Shown here piece after piece: positions 50,151-58,440 of a stretch of 64,000 nt of DNA; within the stretch, counting starts at the first letter, position 1; each line of letters begins with the position of its first letter. This stretch comes from Paenibacillus sp. HGH0039 (GTDB lineage Bacteria > Bacillota > Bacilli > Paenibacillales > NBRC-103111). Where the stretch lies: the NCBI RefSeq assembly GCF_000411255.1, contig NZ_KE150412.1, positions 2,216,300 to 2,280,299 on the forward strand, read 5' to 3'. The position numbers were made by a program, and so were the translations under genes. The notes under the pieces are model-generated. The model was not told where the DNA came from, ran no database searches, and was given only the letters and a program-made list of their open reading frames with translations.

Positions 50151-50378
50151 ATGCCGGCCATCGTCGGAAACGTGAAAATACTGACCGTAGGCCCCAGCTC
50201 TGTCGTTCAATTCGGGGACTGCCTGGTCATATCGCCAAACAGCAGTTCAAAAAGCTATGCTGGAGCAGGTTCTTTTAATACAGGTGATTTGCCGCATGTA
50301 TTTAATGCCGTCAGCGCCACGAATACGAACGACAGCGATGCTGTCGAAGCTGAAGCGAATAAAACGGCAACCGCATGA
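50151..50378 (+). CDS. gerPA: Spore germination protein GerPA (GerPA/GerPF family)
   Basis: A 75-residue protein of the paralogous GerPA/GerPF family, needed for nutrient germinants to pass the spore coat. The start MPAIVGNVKILTVG and the SPNSSSKSYAGAGSFNTGD and SATNTNDSDA motifs are characteristic. The ATG follows AAAGGAG. As first gene it holds the gerPA position, but GerPF cannot be excluded on sequence alone since no second copy is found at the end of this cluster. Its stop overlaps the next start as ATGA. Confidence 0.9.
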   Translation: MPAIVGNVKILTVGPSSVVQFGDCLVISPNSSSKSYAGAGSFNTGDLPHVFNAVSATNTNDSDAVEAEANKTATA

Positions 50379-50797
50379 GCTGGACGATCCATCAGACGAT
50401 TACGATCCATCAGCTCAGGGTCGATGCCGTGTCCAACTCCTCCGTCCTGCAGGTCGGGAGCGCGGGCAGCATCCGTGCGCTCTCGAACCAGTACAACACG
50501 GGCGGCTTCACCGGACCCGCCCCGGAAGTGGGCAAAGGCCCCCTCGCCGGCTTCGGCGGAGCCGCAGGCGGGGGCCTGCCCGGCGCTGCGGAAGGCGGGG
50601 GGTCTCCCGGCAAGGCCGGTTCAGCCGGGCCTGGCGCGTCCGGCAAGCCGGCGGCGGCTCCCGGCTCCACCGGCGCTGCGGAGGCGGCTCCCGGAGCGGG
50701 CGGCCTGCTCGGGCCGGGTCCCCACCTGCAGCCGCCGTTCCCGCCGTGGATGCCGTGGCGGCCTCCGGTTTGCCGGGGACCCTCCCGCGGCAGTTGA
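50375..50797 (+). CDS. gerPB: Spore germination protein GerPB with low-complexity C-terminal extension
   Basis: A 140-residue protein. The first half (MSWTIHQTITIHQLRVDAVS, NSSVLQVGSAGSIRALSNQY, NTGGFTGPAPEVG) is typical GerPB. The family is usually about 70-80 residues, whereas here about 60 Gly/Ala/Pro/Ser-rich residues are added, ending in PPFPPWMPWRPP. The extension lies in very GC-rich DNA and has repeated GAA/PGA steps. The ATG overlaps the gerPA stop. The core is secure; the extension probably arose by slippage and may be tolerated in the coat. Confidence 0.88.
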   Translation: MSWTIHQTITIHQLRVDAVSNSSVLQVGSAGSIRALSNQYNTGGFTGPAPEVGKGPLAGFGGAAGGGLPGAAEGGGSPGKAGSAGPGASGKPAAAPGSTGAAEAAPGAGGLLGPGPHLQPPFPPWMPWRPPVCRGPSRGS

Positions 50798-50893
50798 CAG
50801 CGCGCCGGGCCCTGCCGCTGCAGGCGGCCTCATACTTCCCGCCGGGGATGAACCCCGGCGGCATTTTTGCGAAAGCGAAAGAGAGGTGAGCTT

Positions 50894-51592
50894 ATGTACG
50901 GCTACGGGCCGGGCGATCCCAATTTGTACGCCTATCAGCTTCAACAGATGTGGACGCACATTCAGCGGCAGGAAGCCCGCATTGCCAAGCTCGAAGAGAC
51001 GACCGCAGCCATGCGCGGCGAAATCGAAGAGTTGAAGCGGCAGCGCGGGATACATATCGACCGCATCGAATACAAATTCGATCAGCTGAAAGTCGAACAG
51101 TTGGACGGCACACTGACGATCGGCGTCTCTCCCTCTACCGTGGACGAAATCGAAGATTTCTCCGTAAACGGAATGGACGCCTCCTTCCCGGGTAACGGGA
51201 CTCCGTCTTCCGACGGCTTCTCCCCGAATGAAAGCCGGGAGCCCGAACAAACCGGCGAAGACCGCCCGGCCGCAGACGAAGGAGCCGCCAACCGGCACCT
51301 TCACAACTTTCTCGACCGCGAAGCCATGGAAGAGCTGATCGAGCTTGCGGCCAAGCGGCACTTGAACATCGGAGCGGACGAAAGCAGACGGGTTATGGAC
51401 GATTTGCGGCAGCAGATCGAAGCCAGAGTCCGGCAGTATGCTTCCTCCCCCGATCTCTTGCATACGGGTGGACAGGAGCCGCCTGGGAACGCAACGTGGA
51501 AACTTATCGAAAAAACAAAAGCCGACATACGCGCCGGCATCCGCAATTATTTGGCTCAATATCAGGAAGGAAAAGGAGATGGACATCCGTGA
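50894..51592 (+). CDS. gerPC: Spore germination protein GerPC
   Basis: A 232-residue protein. The N-terminal part MYGYGPGDPNLYAYQLQQMW is followed by a coiled coil (IQRQEARIAKLEETTAAMRG, EIEELKRQRG) and the conserved IDRIEYKFDQLKVEQLDGTL with LTIGVSPST. The C-terminal half is helical. This is the GerPC layout; the protein locates with the GerD/GerP coat layer. The ATG at 50894 has AGAGGTGAG upstream, and an earlier in-frame ATG lies before that site. The stop overlaps the gerPD GTG start. Confidence 0.92.
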   Translation: MYGYGPGDPNLYAYQLQQMWTHIQRQEARIAKLEETTAAMRGEIEELKRQRGIHIDRIEYKFDQLKVEQLDGTLTIGVSPSTVDEIEDFSVNGMDASFPGNGTPSSDGFSPNESREPEQTGEDRPAADEGAANRHLHNFLDREAMEELIELAAKRHLNIGADESRRVMDDLRQQIEARVRQYASSPDLLHTGGQEPPGNATWKLIEKTKADIRAGIRNYLAQYQEGKGDGHP

Positions 51593-51771
51593 AGGTAGAT
51601 TTTTATGTGGAAAATAAATGTCTGCAGGTAGGCTCCGTCTATATCATCGGGGTATCCAGTTCTTCGACCTTCCTTATCGGGGACACCGATTCCATCACCG
51701 CATCGTCCATGTTCGATACCCCGCCGGAATCCGTCATAGTGGGACCGCTCGTTCCGCTGCCCCATACTTGA
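51589..51771 (+). CDS. gerPD: Spore germination protein GerPD
   Basis: A 60-residue protein. The sequence KVDFYVENKCLQVGSVYIIG and VSSSSTFLIGDTDSITASSM, ending in VPLPHT, is typical GerPD. It starts with GTG at 51589, overlapping the gerPC stop (GTGA), with AAGGAGATG upstream. It is fourth in the cluster and 3 nt before gerPE. The small size and conserved order support the call. Confidence 0.92.
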   Translation: MKVDFYVENKCLQVGSVYIIGVSSSSTFLIGDTDSITASSMFDTPPESVIVGPLVPLPHT

Positions 51772-51774
51772 GCC

Positions 51775-52260
51775 ATGGCCAGACGTCTGGTTTGGCTCAC
51801 CCAGGCGAAAGTGCTTTCGGTCTCCAGCTCCGCCGTTTTCCAGATCGGCGACAACGGCGGGATTCACACACGCTTCAGAGCTCTCGCCCTGCAGCGGGAA
51901 ATTCCCGTCTATCTGGGTGACGAAGGCTCGTTCGAAGCGTATTCCATTTTCGCCCGTCCGCATCCGGAAGTGCTTTTTCCGCCGGAAGCGGAGAAAACGA
52001 CCCGCAACCTCGGCACCATCCAGGTAGGCCCGGTTAAGGTGCTCGGTGTGTCCGCCTCGTCGGTGATGCAGGTGGGCGGCAGCGGTCCGGTCAGCCTCCA
52101 GTCGCGGATCAAGCATATCCGCCAGTTCCGTCCGATCGGGCCTTACACCAATCCGACGGGCACGATCGCCTATACCGGTTCCGGCGAAAATCTCGCGGCC
52201 GAAAGCGGTCCGCCGGAACCCGGGGCTCCCCCTTCGAACCCTTACGGCTTGAACCGGTAG
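51775..52260 (+). CDS. gerPE: Spore germination protein GerPE
   Basis: A 161-residue protein. The repeated pattern AKVLSVSSSAVFQIGDNG and GPVKVLGVSASSVMQVGGSG is shared with the other GerP proteins. PVYLGDEGSFEAYSIFARP is found between them. The C-terminal 40 residues are Gly/Pro/Ser-rich. The ATG at 51775 is 3 nt after the gerPD stop. The cluster ends here without a gerPF. The 3' end overlaps the converging response regulator gene by 19 nt. Confidence 0.9.
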   Translation: MARRLVWLTQAKVLSVSSSAVFQIGDNGGIHTRFRALALQREIPVYLGDEGSFEAYSIFARPHPEVLFPPEAEKTTRNLGTIQVGPVKVLGVSASSVMQVGGSGPVSLQSRIKHIRQFRPIGPYTNPTGTIAYTGSGENLAAESGPPEPGAPPSNPYGLNR

Positions 52261-52940
52261 CCCGCTCCCCAGATCGTCTCGATATAGGCGGGATCCGACG
52301 GGTTCGGCTCGATTTTCTCCCGGAGTTTGCGGATATGAACCGTCACGGTCGAAATATCGCCGATCGCGTCCATGCCCCACAGATGGTCGAACAGCTGATC
52401 TTTGCTGAACACGCGGTTGGGATTCATGGCAAGATGAGTCAGCAAATCGAATTCCTTGGTCGTGAAAGGAATTTCTTTGCCGTTTACGTATACCCTTCTG
52501 GAAGCACGGTTAATGACGAGTCCGCGGATGCGGATTTCGTCCTTATCCTGGTCCTGCTGCCCTTTCAGTCTCTCGTACCGGGACAAGTGCGCCTTGACGC
52601 GCGCCACGAGTTCTCCCGGGCTGAACGGCTTGATGATGTAATCGTCGGCTCCGAGGCTGAAGCCGCGGATTTTATCCAAGTCCTCCTTTTTGGCGGAAAC
52701 CATCAGAATGGGAATATCCCGCTCCACGCGAATCCGCTCGCAGATGGCAAAGCCGTCGGTACCCGGCAGCATCACATCCAGCAATATCAGGTCGTAGCGT
52801 TCGACGAGAGCCCGCTGAAGGCCCGTTTCGCCGTGATGCTCCATATCGACCGTAAATCCGTCCAGCTCCAAATAATCGCGCTCCAGCTCGGCAATGCTTA
52901 CATCGTCCTCAACGATCAGAATGCGTCCGCCTTCTTTCAT
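52242..52940 (-). CDS. OmpR-family response regulator
   Basis: A 232-residue regulator. The receiver carries IVEDDVS, phospho-acceptor Asp55 in LILLDVMLPGTDG and Lys104 in YIIKPFSPGEL. The winged-helix domain has IPFTTKEFDLLTHLAMNPNRVFSKDQLFDHLWG in consecutive parts and VTVHIRKLREKIE. The ATG overlaps the stop of the upstream kinase as ATGA. Its end overlaps gerPE tail to tail, so the two transcripts may interfere late in sporulation. The regulon is unknown. Confidence 0.95.
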   Translation of the reverse strand: MKEGGRILIVEDDVSIAELERDYLELDGFTVDMEHHGETGLQRALVERYDLILLDVMLPGTDGFAICERIRVERDIPILMVSAKKEDLDKIRGFSLGADDYIIKPFSPGELVARVKAHLSRYERLKGQQDQDKDEIRIRGLVINRASRRVYVNGKEIPFTTKEFDLLTHLAMNPNRVFSKDQLFDHLWGMDAIGDISTVTVHIRKLREKIEPNPSDPAYIETIWGAGYRFKP

Positions 52941-54415
52941 GTTGCCATCCTTCCTTTCTCTTCCCGGTTTTTGCGCACGGTAAATTGAATGGTCGTCCCT
53001 TCCCCGAACCGGCTGTTGGCCCAGATCGTGCCCCCGTGCTCTTCGACGATCTGTTTCGCGATGGCGAGCCCCAGCCCGCTTCCCCCGGTTTGCGAGCTCC
53101 GAGACGGGTCCCCCCGGTAAAACCGGTCGAAAATATGCGGCAGTACATCGGACGGGATGCCCTGCCCGTTGTCGTGAACGCCGATCACCACGAATTCCGG
53201 CCGCTCCAGAACGAAGATACGGATATGCCCCTCCGGCTTATCCCGATACTTCTGCGCATTTTCCGTAATATTCGTGAGTACCCTCCTCAGCTTCTCCCGA
53301 TCGATTACGACCGGAAGGGGCTCCTCCGAGGAGAGCTCAAGCGTAAGCCGGATTCCCTTTTTCTCCATATCGAACTGCATGTCTTCGACGCAATCCTTCA
53401 GATAGGCCGTTAAATCCGCCTCCTCGAACTGAAAAGGCAACTTACGCAAATCCAGCTTGGAGTATAGAAAAAGCTCGTCGATCATCCGGTCGATGTCGAC
53501 CGTTTTGGAATAGACCGTCTGAAGATAACGGTCAAATTTGGCCTGGGAGTTCGTAACGCCATCCATAATTCCCTCGACGTATCCCTTGATGGCCGTCACC
53601 GGCGTTTTCAGATCATGGGAAATGTTCGAGATCAGCTGCTTCCGGTTTTCCTCGTACTGCATCTGAAGTTCAATGGACTGTTTGAGCCTGCGGCGCATTT
53701 CTTCGAAAGAAACGGCAAGCTCCCCGATCTCGTCGCTGGAAGCCGGACGCACTTCAATATCCAGCCGCCCTTCCTTGATGTGTTCCGCGGAACGCTGCAG
53801 GGCGCGGATCGGCGTTATCAGACTTCTCGACATCAGGTACGTCATCATTCCGTTCGTCAGCACGAGCACGGCGATCAGGACAGCGAGGAAGATCAGTCCG
53901 TATTTAATAAAATATTTTTTGCCGATCGTATCGTGCGTCCCGACAAAAATACTGCCTTTCCCCCCATCGGGAAATGTAAAGTCGTGATGCCTCAGCAGGT
54001 AGTAATTGTTCTCCAGCTGGGAATCCGTAAGGCCCGAATAGTAACTGAAAGCCGGCAGCGAATTCAGTACATCCGGGTGGTTCATGGTGGGCGAAATATA
54101 CAGGATCTGCTCGTCCTTGCGGATAATGAGGCCCATATTCACGCGTTCCACAAGAGCCTCCCACTGCTTCCACTGCCCCGGATCGCCCGCGCTTCCGGGG
54201 TCCATCGCGATAGCTCTGCGGATTTTGTTGTAATTGTCATCTTCCATCTGGGCGACTTCCTTGAGCGGATTGCCGTGGGTAAGGTCGATGTGGTATTCCC
54301 TTTTGAGATCCTGGATGAGCATAAAATACAGCCCGGTCACAGTCAGTCCGACCAGAATAAGCGGGATGACCAGCATGGCTATGTAGGAAAGCAGCAGCCG
54401 GGTACGGATGGACAT
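52937..54415 (-). CDS. Sensor histidine kinase
   Basis: A 492-residue membrane kinase. Transmembrane helices at about 9-33 and 172-190 enclose an extracellular sensor of about 140 residues rich in Tyr, Asp and His. HAMP (about 195-250), HisKA with His267 in SNISHDLKTPVTAIKGYV and HATPase_c with NITENAQKY, DNGQGIP and GGSGLGLAIAKQI follow. The sequence is like VanS/SaeS-type kinases. The ATG has GGGAGATACG upstream. It is cotranscribed with the response regulator. The signal is unknown. Confidence 0.94.
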   Translation of the reverse strand: MSIRTRLLLSYIAMLVIPLILVGLTVTGLYFMLIQDLKREYHIDLTHGNPLKEVAQMEDDNYNKIRRAIAMDPGSAGDPGQWKQWEALVERVNMGLIIRKDEQILYISPTMNHPDVLNSLPAFSYYSGLTDSQLENNYYLLRHHDFTFPDGGKGSIFVGTHDTIGKKYFIKYGLIFLAVLIAVLVLTNGMMTYLMSRSLITPIRALQRSAEHIKEGRLDIEVRPASSDEIGELAVSFEEMRRRLKQSIELQMQYEENRKQLISNISHDLKTPVTAIKGYVEGIMDGVTNSQAKFDRYLQTVYSKTVDIDRMIDELFLYSKLDLRKLPFQFEEADLTAYLKDCVEDMQFDMEKKGIRLTLELSSEEPLPVVIDREKLRRVLTNITENAQKYRDKPEGHIRIFVLERPEFVVIGVHDNGQGIPSDVLPHIFDRFYRGDPSRSSQTGGSGLGLAIAKQIVEEHGGTIWANSRFGEGTTIQFTVRKNREEKGRMAT

Positions 54416-54559
54416 GAACGTATCTCCCTTGCTTTGATTTTCAATTGAGAAGCGGTCGCCCGTTTAACCGCATGACCCGGGACGCCGCCGTAAAAGCGTA
54501 TGTCCTCAATATACTACGCCGCAGGCCGTGCGGGAAGCTCGGTAACACACTCGGCAAAG

Positions 54560-54597
54560 AAAAAAGGGTCCGCCGGGCTCACCCGAACAGACCCTTA
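54560..54597 (-). terminator. Terminator of the VOC protein gene
   Basis: On the minus strand AAGGGTCTGTTCGGG pairs with CCCGGCGGACCCTT around TGAG, followed by TTTTTT. Confidence 0.82.
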
Positions 54598-54638
54598 CAC
54601 CGAACAGCCGACCTTTTTGTAAAACATGCAAGATTAGT

Positions 54639-55379
54639 TCAGTTTACCTGCAAAATGCCGATGACGCCTATTTCGTTCTCATCCGGATCCAGCAGACCGA
54701 ACCGGTCTCGGTTGAACTCTCTGGTAAGCGCGGACAGCTTGATCCCGCCGGACCGCAGCGTCTCGAAGTCGTTCCGGGGGTCCGTCGATCCGATCGTAAA
54801 CGCCATATGAGCCAGAGCGGAGAAGCGCGGAGTCTCAAACAGGCATACGTTTATATTTTCAAAGGAAACCGCTTCCACTTCCTTATCCAGAGCAGGCAGC
54901 TTATAAGCGAACCGGTGAAGAACAAGGGCGCCCAGCTTGCTTTCGTACCACTCAACGGAGCGCTGCAGATCACGGACGGGCAGGAACGCCCCGCCAAGCC
55001 GGATAGCTCCTTCGGTCCCGGCATAGGCTTCTTCTCTCCAGCCTGCGATGCCGATGGGATTGCCGTCCGGGTCGCTGATTTTGAAGCACTGCATATGATG
55101 AAAAGGAGCGGGCTCTTCCGCAATCTCCACTCCGCTTCCGATCATGATCCGGTAGGCCTTCTCCGCATCGTAAACGTTCACGTTGAAGGGAGCCTCGTCG
55201 TACCGGTTAAGATCTGCCTGCTGAACTAAGGTGAGGCAGGTTCCTTCAAGGAAGGAGAGCCTGGCATGCCGGTCGTCCCGGCCCAGTAAACGAAGGCCCA
55301 GCACCTGCTCGTACCAGGGCGCCGACCGCTTCAAATCGGTGACGGGCACGAATACATCCACCAGTTTGGTAAAAGTCAT
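54639..55379 (-). CDS. VOC-superfamily protein with two glyoxalase/bleomycin-resistance domains
   Basis: A 246-residue protein built of two vicinal-oxygen-chelate modules. The first (about 1-118) starts KLVDVFVPVTDLKRSAPWYEQVLGL. The second (about 126-246) starts GGAFLPVRDLQRSVEWYESKLGALVL. Each ends in a segment of the DPDGNPIGI or DPDENEIGV type, where a metal-binding Glu can lie. It may be a dioxygenase, an isomerase or an antibiotic-binding protein. The ATG at 55379 lies 7 nt after AGGAGG, so a longer open frame was not used. It is a single gene with a terminator. Confidence 0.85.
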   Translation of the reverse strand: MTFTKLVDVFVPVTDLKRSAPWYEQVLGLRLLGRDDRHARLSFLEGTCLTLVQQADLNRYDEAPFNVNVYDAEKAYRIMIGSGVEIAEEPAPFHHMQCFKISDPDGNPIGIAGWREEAYAGTEGAIRLGGAFLPVRDLQRSVEWYESKLGALVLHRFAYKLPALDKEVEAVSFENINVCLFETPRFSALAHMAFTIGSTDPRNDFETLRSGGIKLSALTREFNRDRFGLLDPDENEIGVIGILQVN

Positions 55380-55498
55380 TGTAATTCCTCCTGAGCGTTG
55401 ATGGAACTCCGGGCGCCCTTGTCTCGCTGCGCCCTCCAACCTGTCCCGAACGCCCGGAATTTCTTTAGATTCCTTCATCTATTGTACCTTGTTTTGTA

Positions 55499-56476
55499 TC
55501 AATACACACGATGTACAATATCTTCGAAATCCGGCTCCTGCATATGTACGTCGGCAATTTCGCCCCATCCGCCGGCAAGCTGCAGAACCTCCATCGGGCC
55601 GATGTCCGTGCGGTTGAATTCCAGCACAAGCTTTTCTTTCTCCGCGGCAGTGACGCGGAACGGGTACTCCTTGTCCGCCTCCCCGCTCGCAAACCCGCAC
55701 GCTCCCCGGTACCGGATCGTCATGATCGTCGGCAGCCCGATCCGCTGCCGCATGCCTTCCACGGTGCCGTCGTAGCCGATAGTCCCGCCGTTGATGACGA
55801 TCACACGCTCGCAAAGCTGCTCGATATCGTCCATATCGTGGGTGGTGAGCAGGACCGTTTTGCCCGCTTCCTTGTTCAGCGTATGCAGAAAGCCGCGGAT
55901 GCTCTGCTTGGCCGCCACATCCAGGCCGATGGTAGGCTCGTCGAGGAAGAGGATGTCCGGATCGTGCAGCATGGCGGCCGCCAGATCCGCTCTCATCCTC
56001 TGACCGAGCGAAAGCTTGCGGACCGGCGTATCCATAAATTCGCCGAGGCCGAGAAGTTCTCCGAGCTCCGCGAGCTTGCGTTTCAGGTCCTCCTCACGGA
56101 CCCGGTACATAGCCGCCAGGATCTCGTAGGAATCCCGGACCGGCAGGTCCCACCAGAGCTGGCTTCGCTGGCCGAACACGACGCCCAGCTTGGCGACCAC
56201 CCGTCTGCGGTCCCGCTGCGGGCTCAGGCCGGAGATCCGCACTTCTCCCGAAGTCGGATGCAGAATGCCCGTGAGCATTTTGATCGTCGTGGATTTCCCG
56301 GCGCCGTTAGGACCGATAAAGCCTACGAAGTCTCCTCGGCCGATTGTGAAATTAACGTCGTTCACCGCCGTTTTGGACCTGTATTCTCTGGACAGCAGGC
56401 TCCGCAGACCCGCCATCCGCCCTTGACGGACCACCGGCGTACGGAACGTTTTGTTTAAATTCGTCGCGGTAATCAA
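55499..56476 (-). CDS. ABC-2 exporter ATP-binding protein
   Basis: A 325-residue ATPase with extended N- and C-termini. The Walker A is GPNGAGKSTT, the signature LSLGQRMRADLAAAMLHDP, Walker B ILFLDEPTIGLD, and the switch His is in LLTTHDMDDIEQL. The N-terminal RSLLSREYRSKTAVNDVNF insertion and LGVVFGQRSQLWWDLPV are typical of the branch that pairs with two DUF990/ABC2_membrane_6 type permeases, some annotated as viologen or multidrug exporters. It starts at TTG behind AAGGAGGGG. Two such permeases lie upstream on the same strand, but with a carboxypeptidase gene between. Confidence 0.93.
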   Translation of the reverse strand: MITATNLNKTFRTPVVRQGRMAGLRSLLSREYRSKTAVNDVNFTIGRGDFVGFIGPNGAGKSTTIKMLTGILHPTSGEVRISGLSPQRDRRRVVAKLGVVFGQRSQLWWDLPVRDSYEILAAMYRVREEDLKRKLAELGELLGLGEFMDTPVRKLSLGQRMRADLAAAMLHDPDILFLDEPTIGLDVAAKQSIRGFLHTLNKEAGKTVLLTTHDMDDIEQLCERVIVINGGTIGYDGTVEGMRQRIGLPTIMTIRYRGACGFASGEADKEYPFRVTAAEKEKLVLEFNRTDIGPMEVLQLAGGWGEIADVHMQEPDFEDIVHRVY

Positions 56477-56507
56477 AAATTTCCCCTCCTTCTGTTCACG
56501 CTCTCAC

Positions 56508-57428
56508 TCAGCGCATCACGTCTTTGATCCATTCCGTCAGGCTCCGGCTTGTGCCGTAGCCGTAATTAAAAAGCTTGCGCGTTTCTTCGAACCGTTTCTC
56601 CCCGGTTTCCGTTCCCATCACGACAGAGACCAGCCTTTTGCCGTCCCGGACCGCCGTTCCCGTAAAGCAGTACCCGGCCTGATCCGTAAACCCGGTCTTC
56701 AGCCCGTCGACACCCGCATAGGAAAAGGAGTCTTTCGTAAACGGCAGCATGCGGTTGGTCGTTTTCAGCGTCCCGAACCTGCCCGGCAGGGTATAGTCCG
56801 CCTTAGCGGTCAGTTCCAGAATACCAGGATGCTCCCGGATGAGATAAACCGCAAGCTTGGCCGCGTCTTTAGCCGTCAGGAGCGTTTCTCCCGTGTTTTT
56901 CTTGGGAGCGAAGGGCCCCAGATCGGCGCGCGTCAGCCCGCTTGCGTTGGCGAATACCGTTTTATCGGAAAGGCCGATCTCTTTCGCTTTCGCGTTCATT
57001 TTCACCACGAATTCATCCTCCGTACCGGCGAGATGTTCGGCTACCGCTACGGCGGCATCGTTGGCGGACACGATAGCCATCGCGGCCAGCATATCTTTAA
57101 GAGCAAGCTTCTCTCCGGTCTCGAGCCCGATCTGGGCGCCGGTCACCTCGCTGGCATACGGACTCGTCGTCACCCGGTCCTCCCAGGAAGCGCGGCCCGC
57201 CTTCACTTCCTCGTAAACGATCAGTTCCGTCATCATCTTGGACATGGAAGCCGGGGGAAGGCTCTCCTCCGCGTTCCGCTCGTAAATCACCCGGCCGCTC
57301 CCCGCTTCCATCAGCAAGGCGGACCTGGCTTGGATGTCCGGTTCCGCATGCTTTCTTTCATTCCACAACCAGATACCGGCGGCCGCAAGGACAGCCAACA
57401 GCAGGACTTTCCGTTTGATTCGTTTCAC
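56508..57428 (-). CDS. D-alanyl-D-alanine carboxypeptidase (DacF-like, class A LMW PBP)
   Basis: A 306-residue exported serine peptidase that trims the terminal D-Ala from peptidoglycan stem peptides. One N-terminal hydrophobic segment (VLLLAVLAAAGIWLW) acts as signal or anchor. The penicillin-binding triad is complete: SMSK (Ser61-Lys64), SAN (121-123) and KTG in GVDGLKTGFT. The C-terminal PBP5_C domain is absent, as in several sporulation-linked relatives. It starts at GTG. It is set between ABC-2 permease genes and their ATPase gene, 31 nt before the latter, so coexpression is likely. Confidence 0.92.
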   Translation of the reverse strand: MKRIKRKVLLLAVLAAAGIWLWNERKHAEPDIQARSALLMEAGSGRVIYERNAEESLPPASMSKMMTELIVYEEVKAGRASWEDRVTTSPYASEVTGAQIGLETGEKLALKDMLAAMAIVSANDAAVAVAEHLAGTEDEFVVKMNAKAKEIGLSDKTVFANASGLTRADLGPFAPKKNTGETLLTAKDAAKLAVYLIREHPGILELTAKADYTLPGRFGTLKTTNRMLPFTKDSFSYAGVDGLKTGFTDQAGYCFTGTAVRDGKRLVSVVMGTETGEKRFEETRKLFNYGYGTSRSLTEWIKDVMR

Positions 57429-57645
57429 GTCGTCACTCCGCTCCTTCGGTTCTTGTCTGTGTCTCTCTATGTAGAAAGACGAACCAAGCCCCTCGAAAGA
57501 CTTGCCTCCTTCGTTAAGACGGCCTCTCGATATCTTTGGGCGGAAGGGCGAATCTCATGCAGGCACCCGGCAGCAGCCGCGTTGCCGGATCTGTATGAGT
57601 CCGCTGGGGGAACGGATGAACCAAGGGACCCGTAAGGCGGCTTCC

Positions 57646-58440
57646 CTACGTTCCCGTACTCTGGTAACGTGAAATGCCCAGCTTCCACAGCCTTCCGGCC
57701 AGCAGGACGAAGACGAAGGCCATGACCGTTACCGCGGCCAAGGCCCATCCGCCATACTCATGCCGGATGATGACGGAAGCCGGCACATAGTTGGCCAGCC
57801 CGACCGGAAGGAACGTCAGCAGGATGTAGCGGAGCCAGCCGGGATATACGTCCAGCGGATACTGGGCGGCGGATCTTGCCGCGTCCTCCGTCACGTTCTG
57901 AAGTTCCTCGATCCGGGTCAGCCAGAAACCGGCCGAAGCCGTAGCCAGTCCGATCGCGAACAGGATAAGCGCTCCCGAGCCGATTGCGATCACGGTCAGC
58001 GGGATAGCTTCCCAGCCGATCTGGCCGACACGCAGCATGTGAGTCATCGCATACGCGAGAACGAGCAGGCCCTGTCCGAATTCTCCGACGAGCAGGCGGA
58101 AATTTTGAGTCATCAGGACGAAAAGCACCGGCAGGGGTCGGATCAGGAGAGCGTCCATATCTCCGCTCATCAGATATTTTTCCAGATGATGCACATCGGA
58201 GGCCAGAGACCGGTAGATCGCTTTGGACAGCAGGATCACCGCATACAAATAAGCCACCTCATGCAGCGACCAGCCCTTTACGCTTCCGAAGCGGTCCAGC
58301 ACGAGCGCCACCATCAGAAACTCCGCCACATTCACGAGAGCCGCCATCAACGATGAGAAAATAAAATTAAACTTGTACTGCATCCGGCTTCGCATAGATG
58401 CCCGGATCAGCAGCACATACATCCGCAGTCCGTTTCTCAT
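57646..58440 (-). CDS. ABC-2 family exporter permease
   Basis: A 264-residue membrane protein with six predicted helices. The N-terminal MRSRMQYKFNFIFSSLMAALVN and DMDALLIRPLPVLFVLMTQNF are typical of the second subunit in DUF990/ABC2_membrane_6 type exporters. FWLTRIEELQNVTEDAARSAAQYPLDVYP lies before the last helices. The ATG at 58440 overlaps the stop of the partner permease as ATGA with GGAGG upstream, so the subunits are coupled. Its cognate ATPase is most likely the one at 55499-56476. The substrate is unknown. Confidence 0.88.
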   Translation of the reverse strand: MRNGLRMYVLLIRASMRSRMQYKFNFIFSSLMAALVNVAEFLMVALVLDRFGSVKGWSLHEVAYLYAVILLSKAIYRSLASDVHHLEKYLMSGDMDALLIRPLPVLFVLMTQNFRLLVGEFGQGLLVLAYAMTHMLRVGQIGWEAIPLTVIAIGSGALILFAIGLATASAGFWLTRIEELQNVTEDAARSAAQYPLDVYPGWLRYILLTFLPVGLANYVPASVIIRHEYGGWALAAVTVMAFVFVLLAGRLWKLGISRYQSTGT

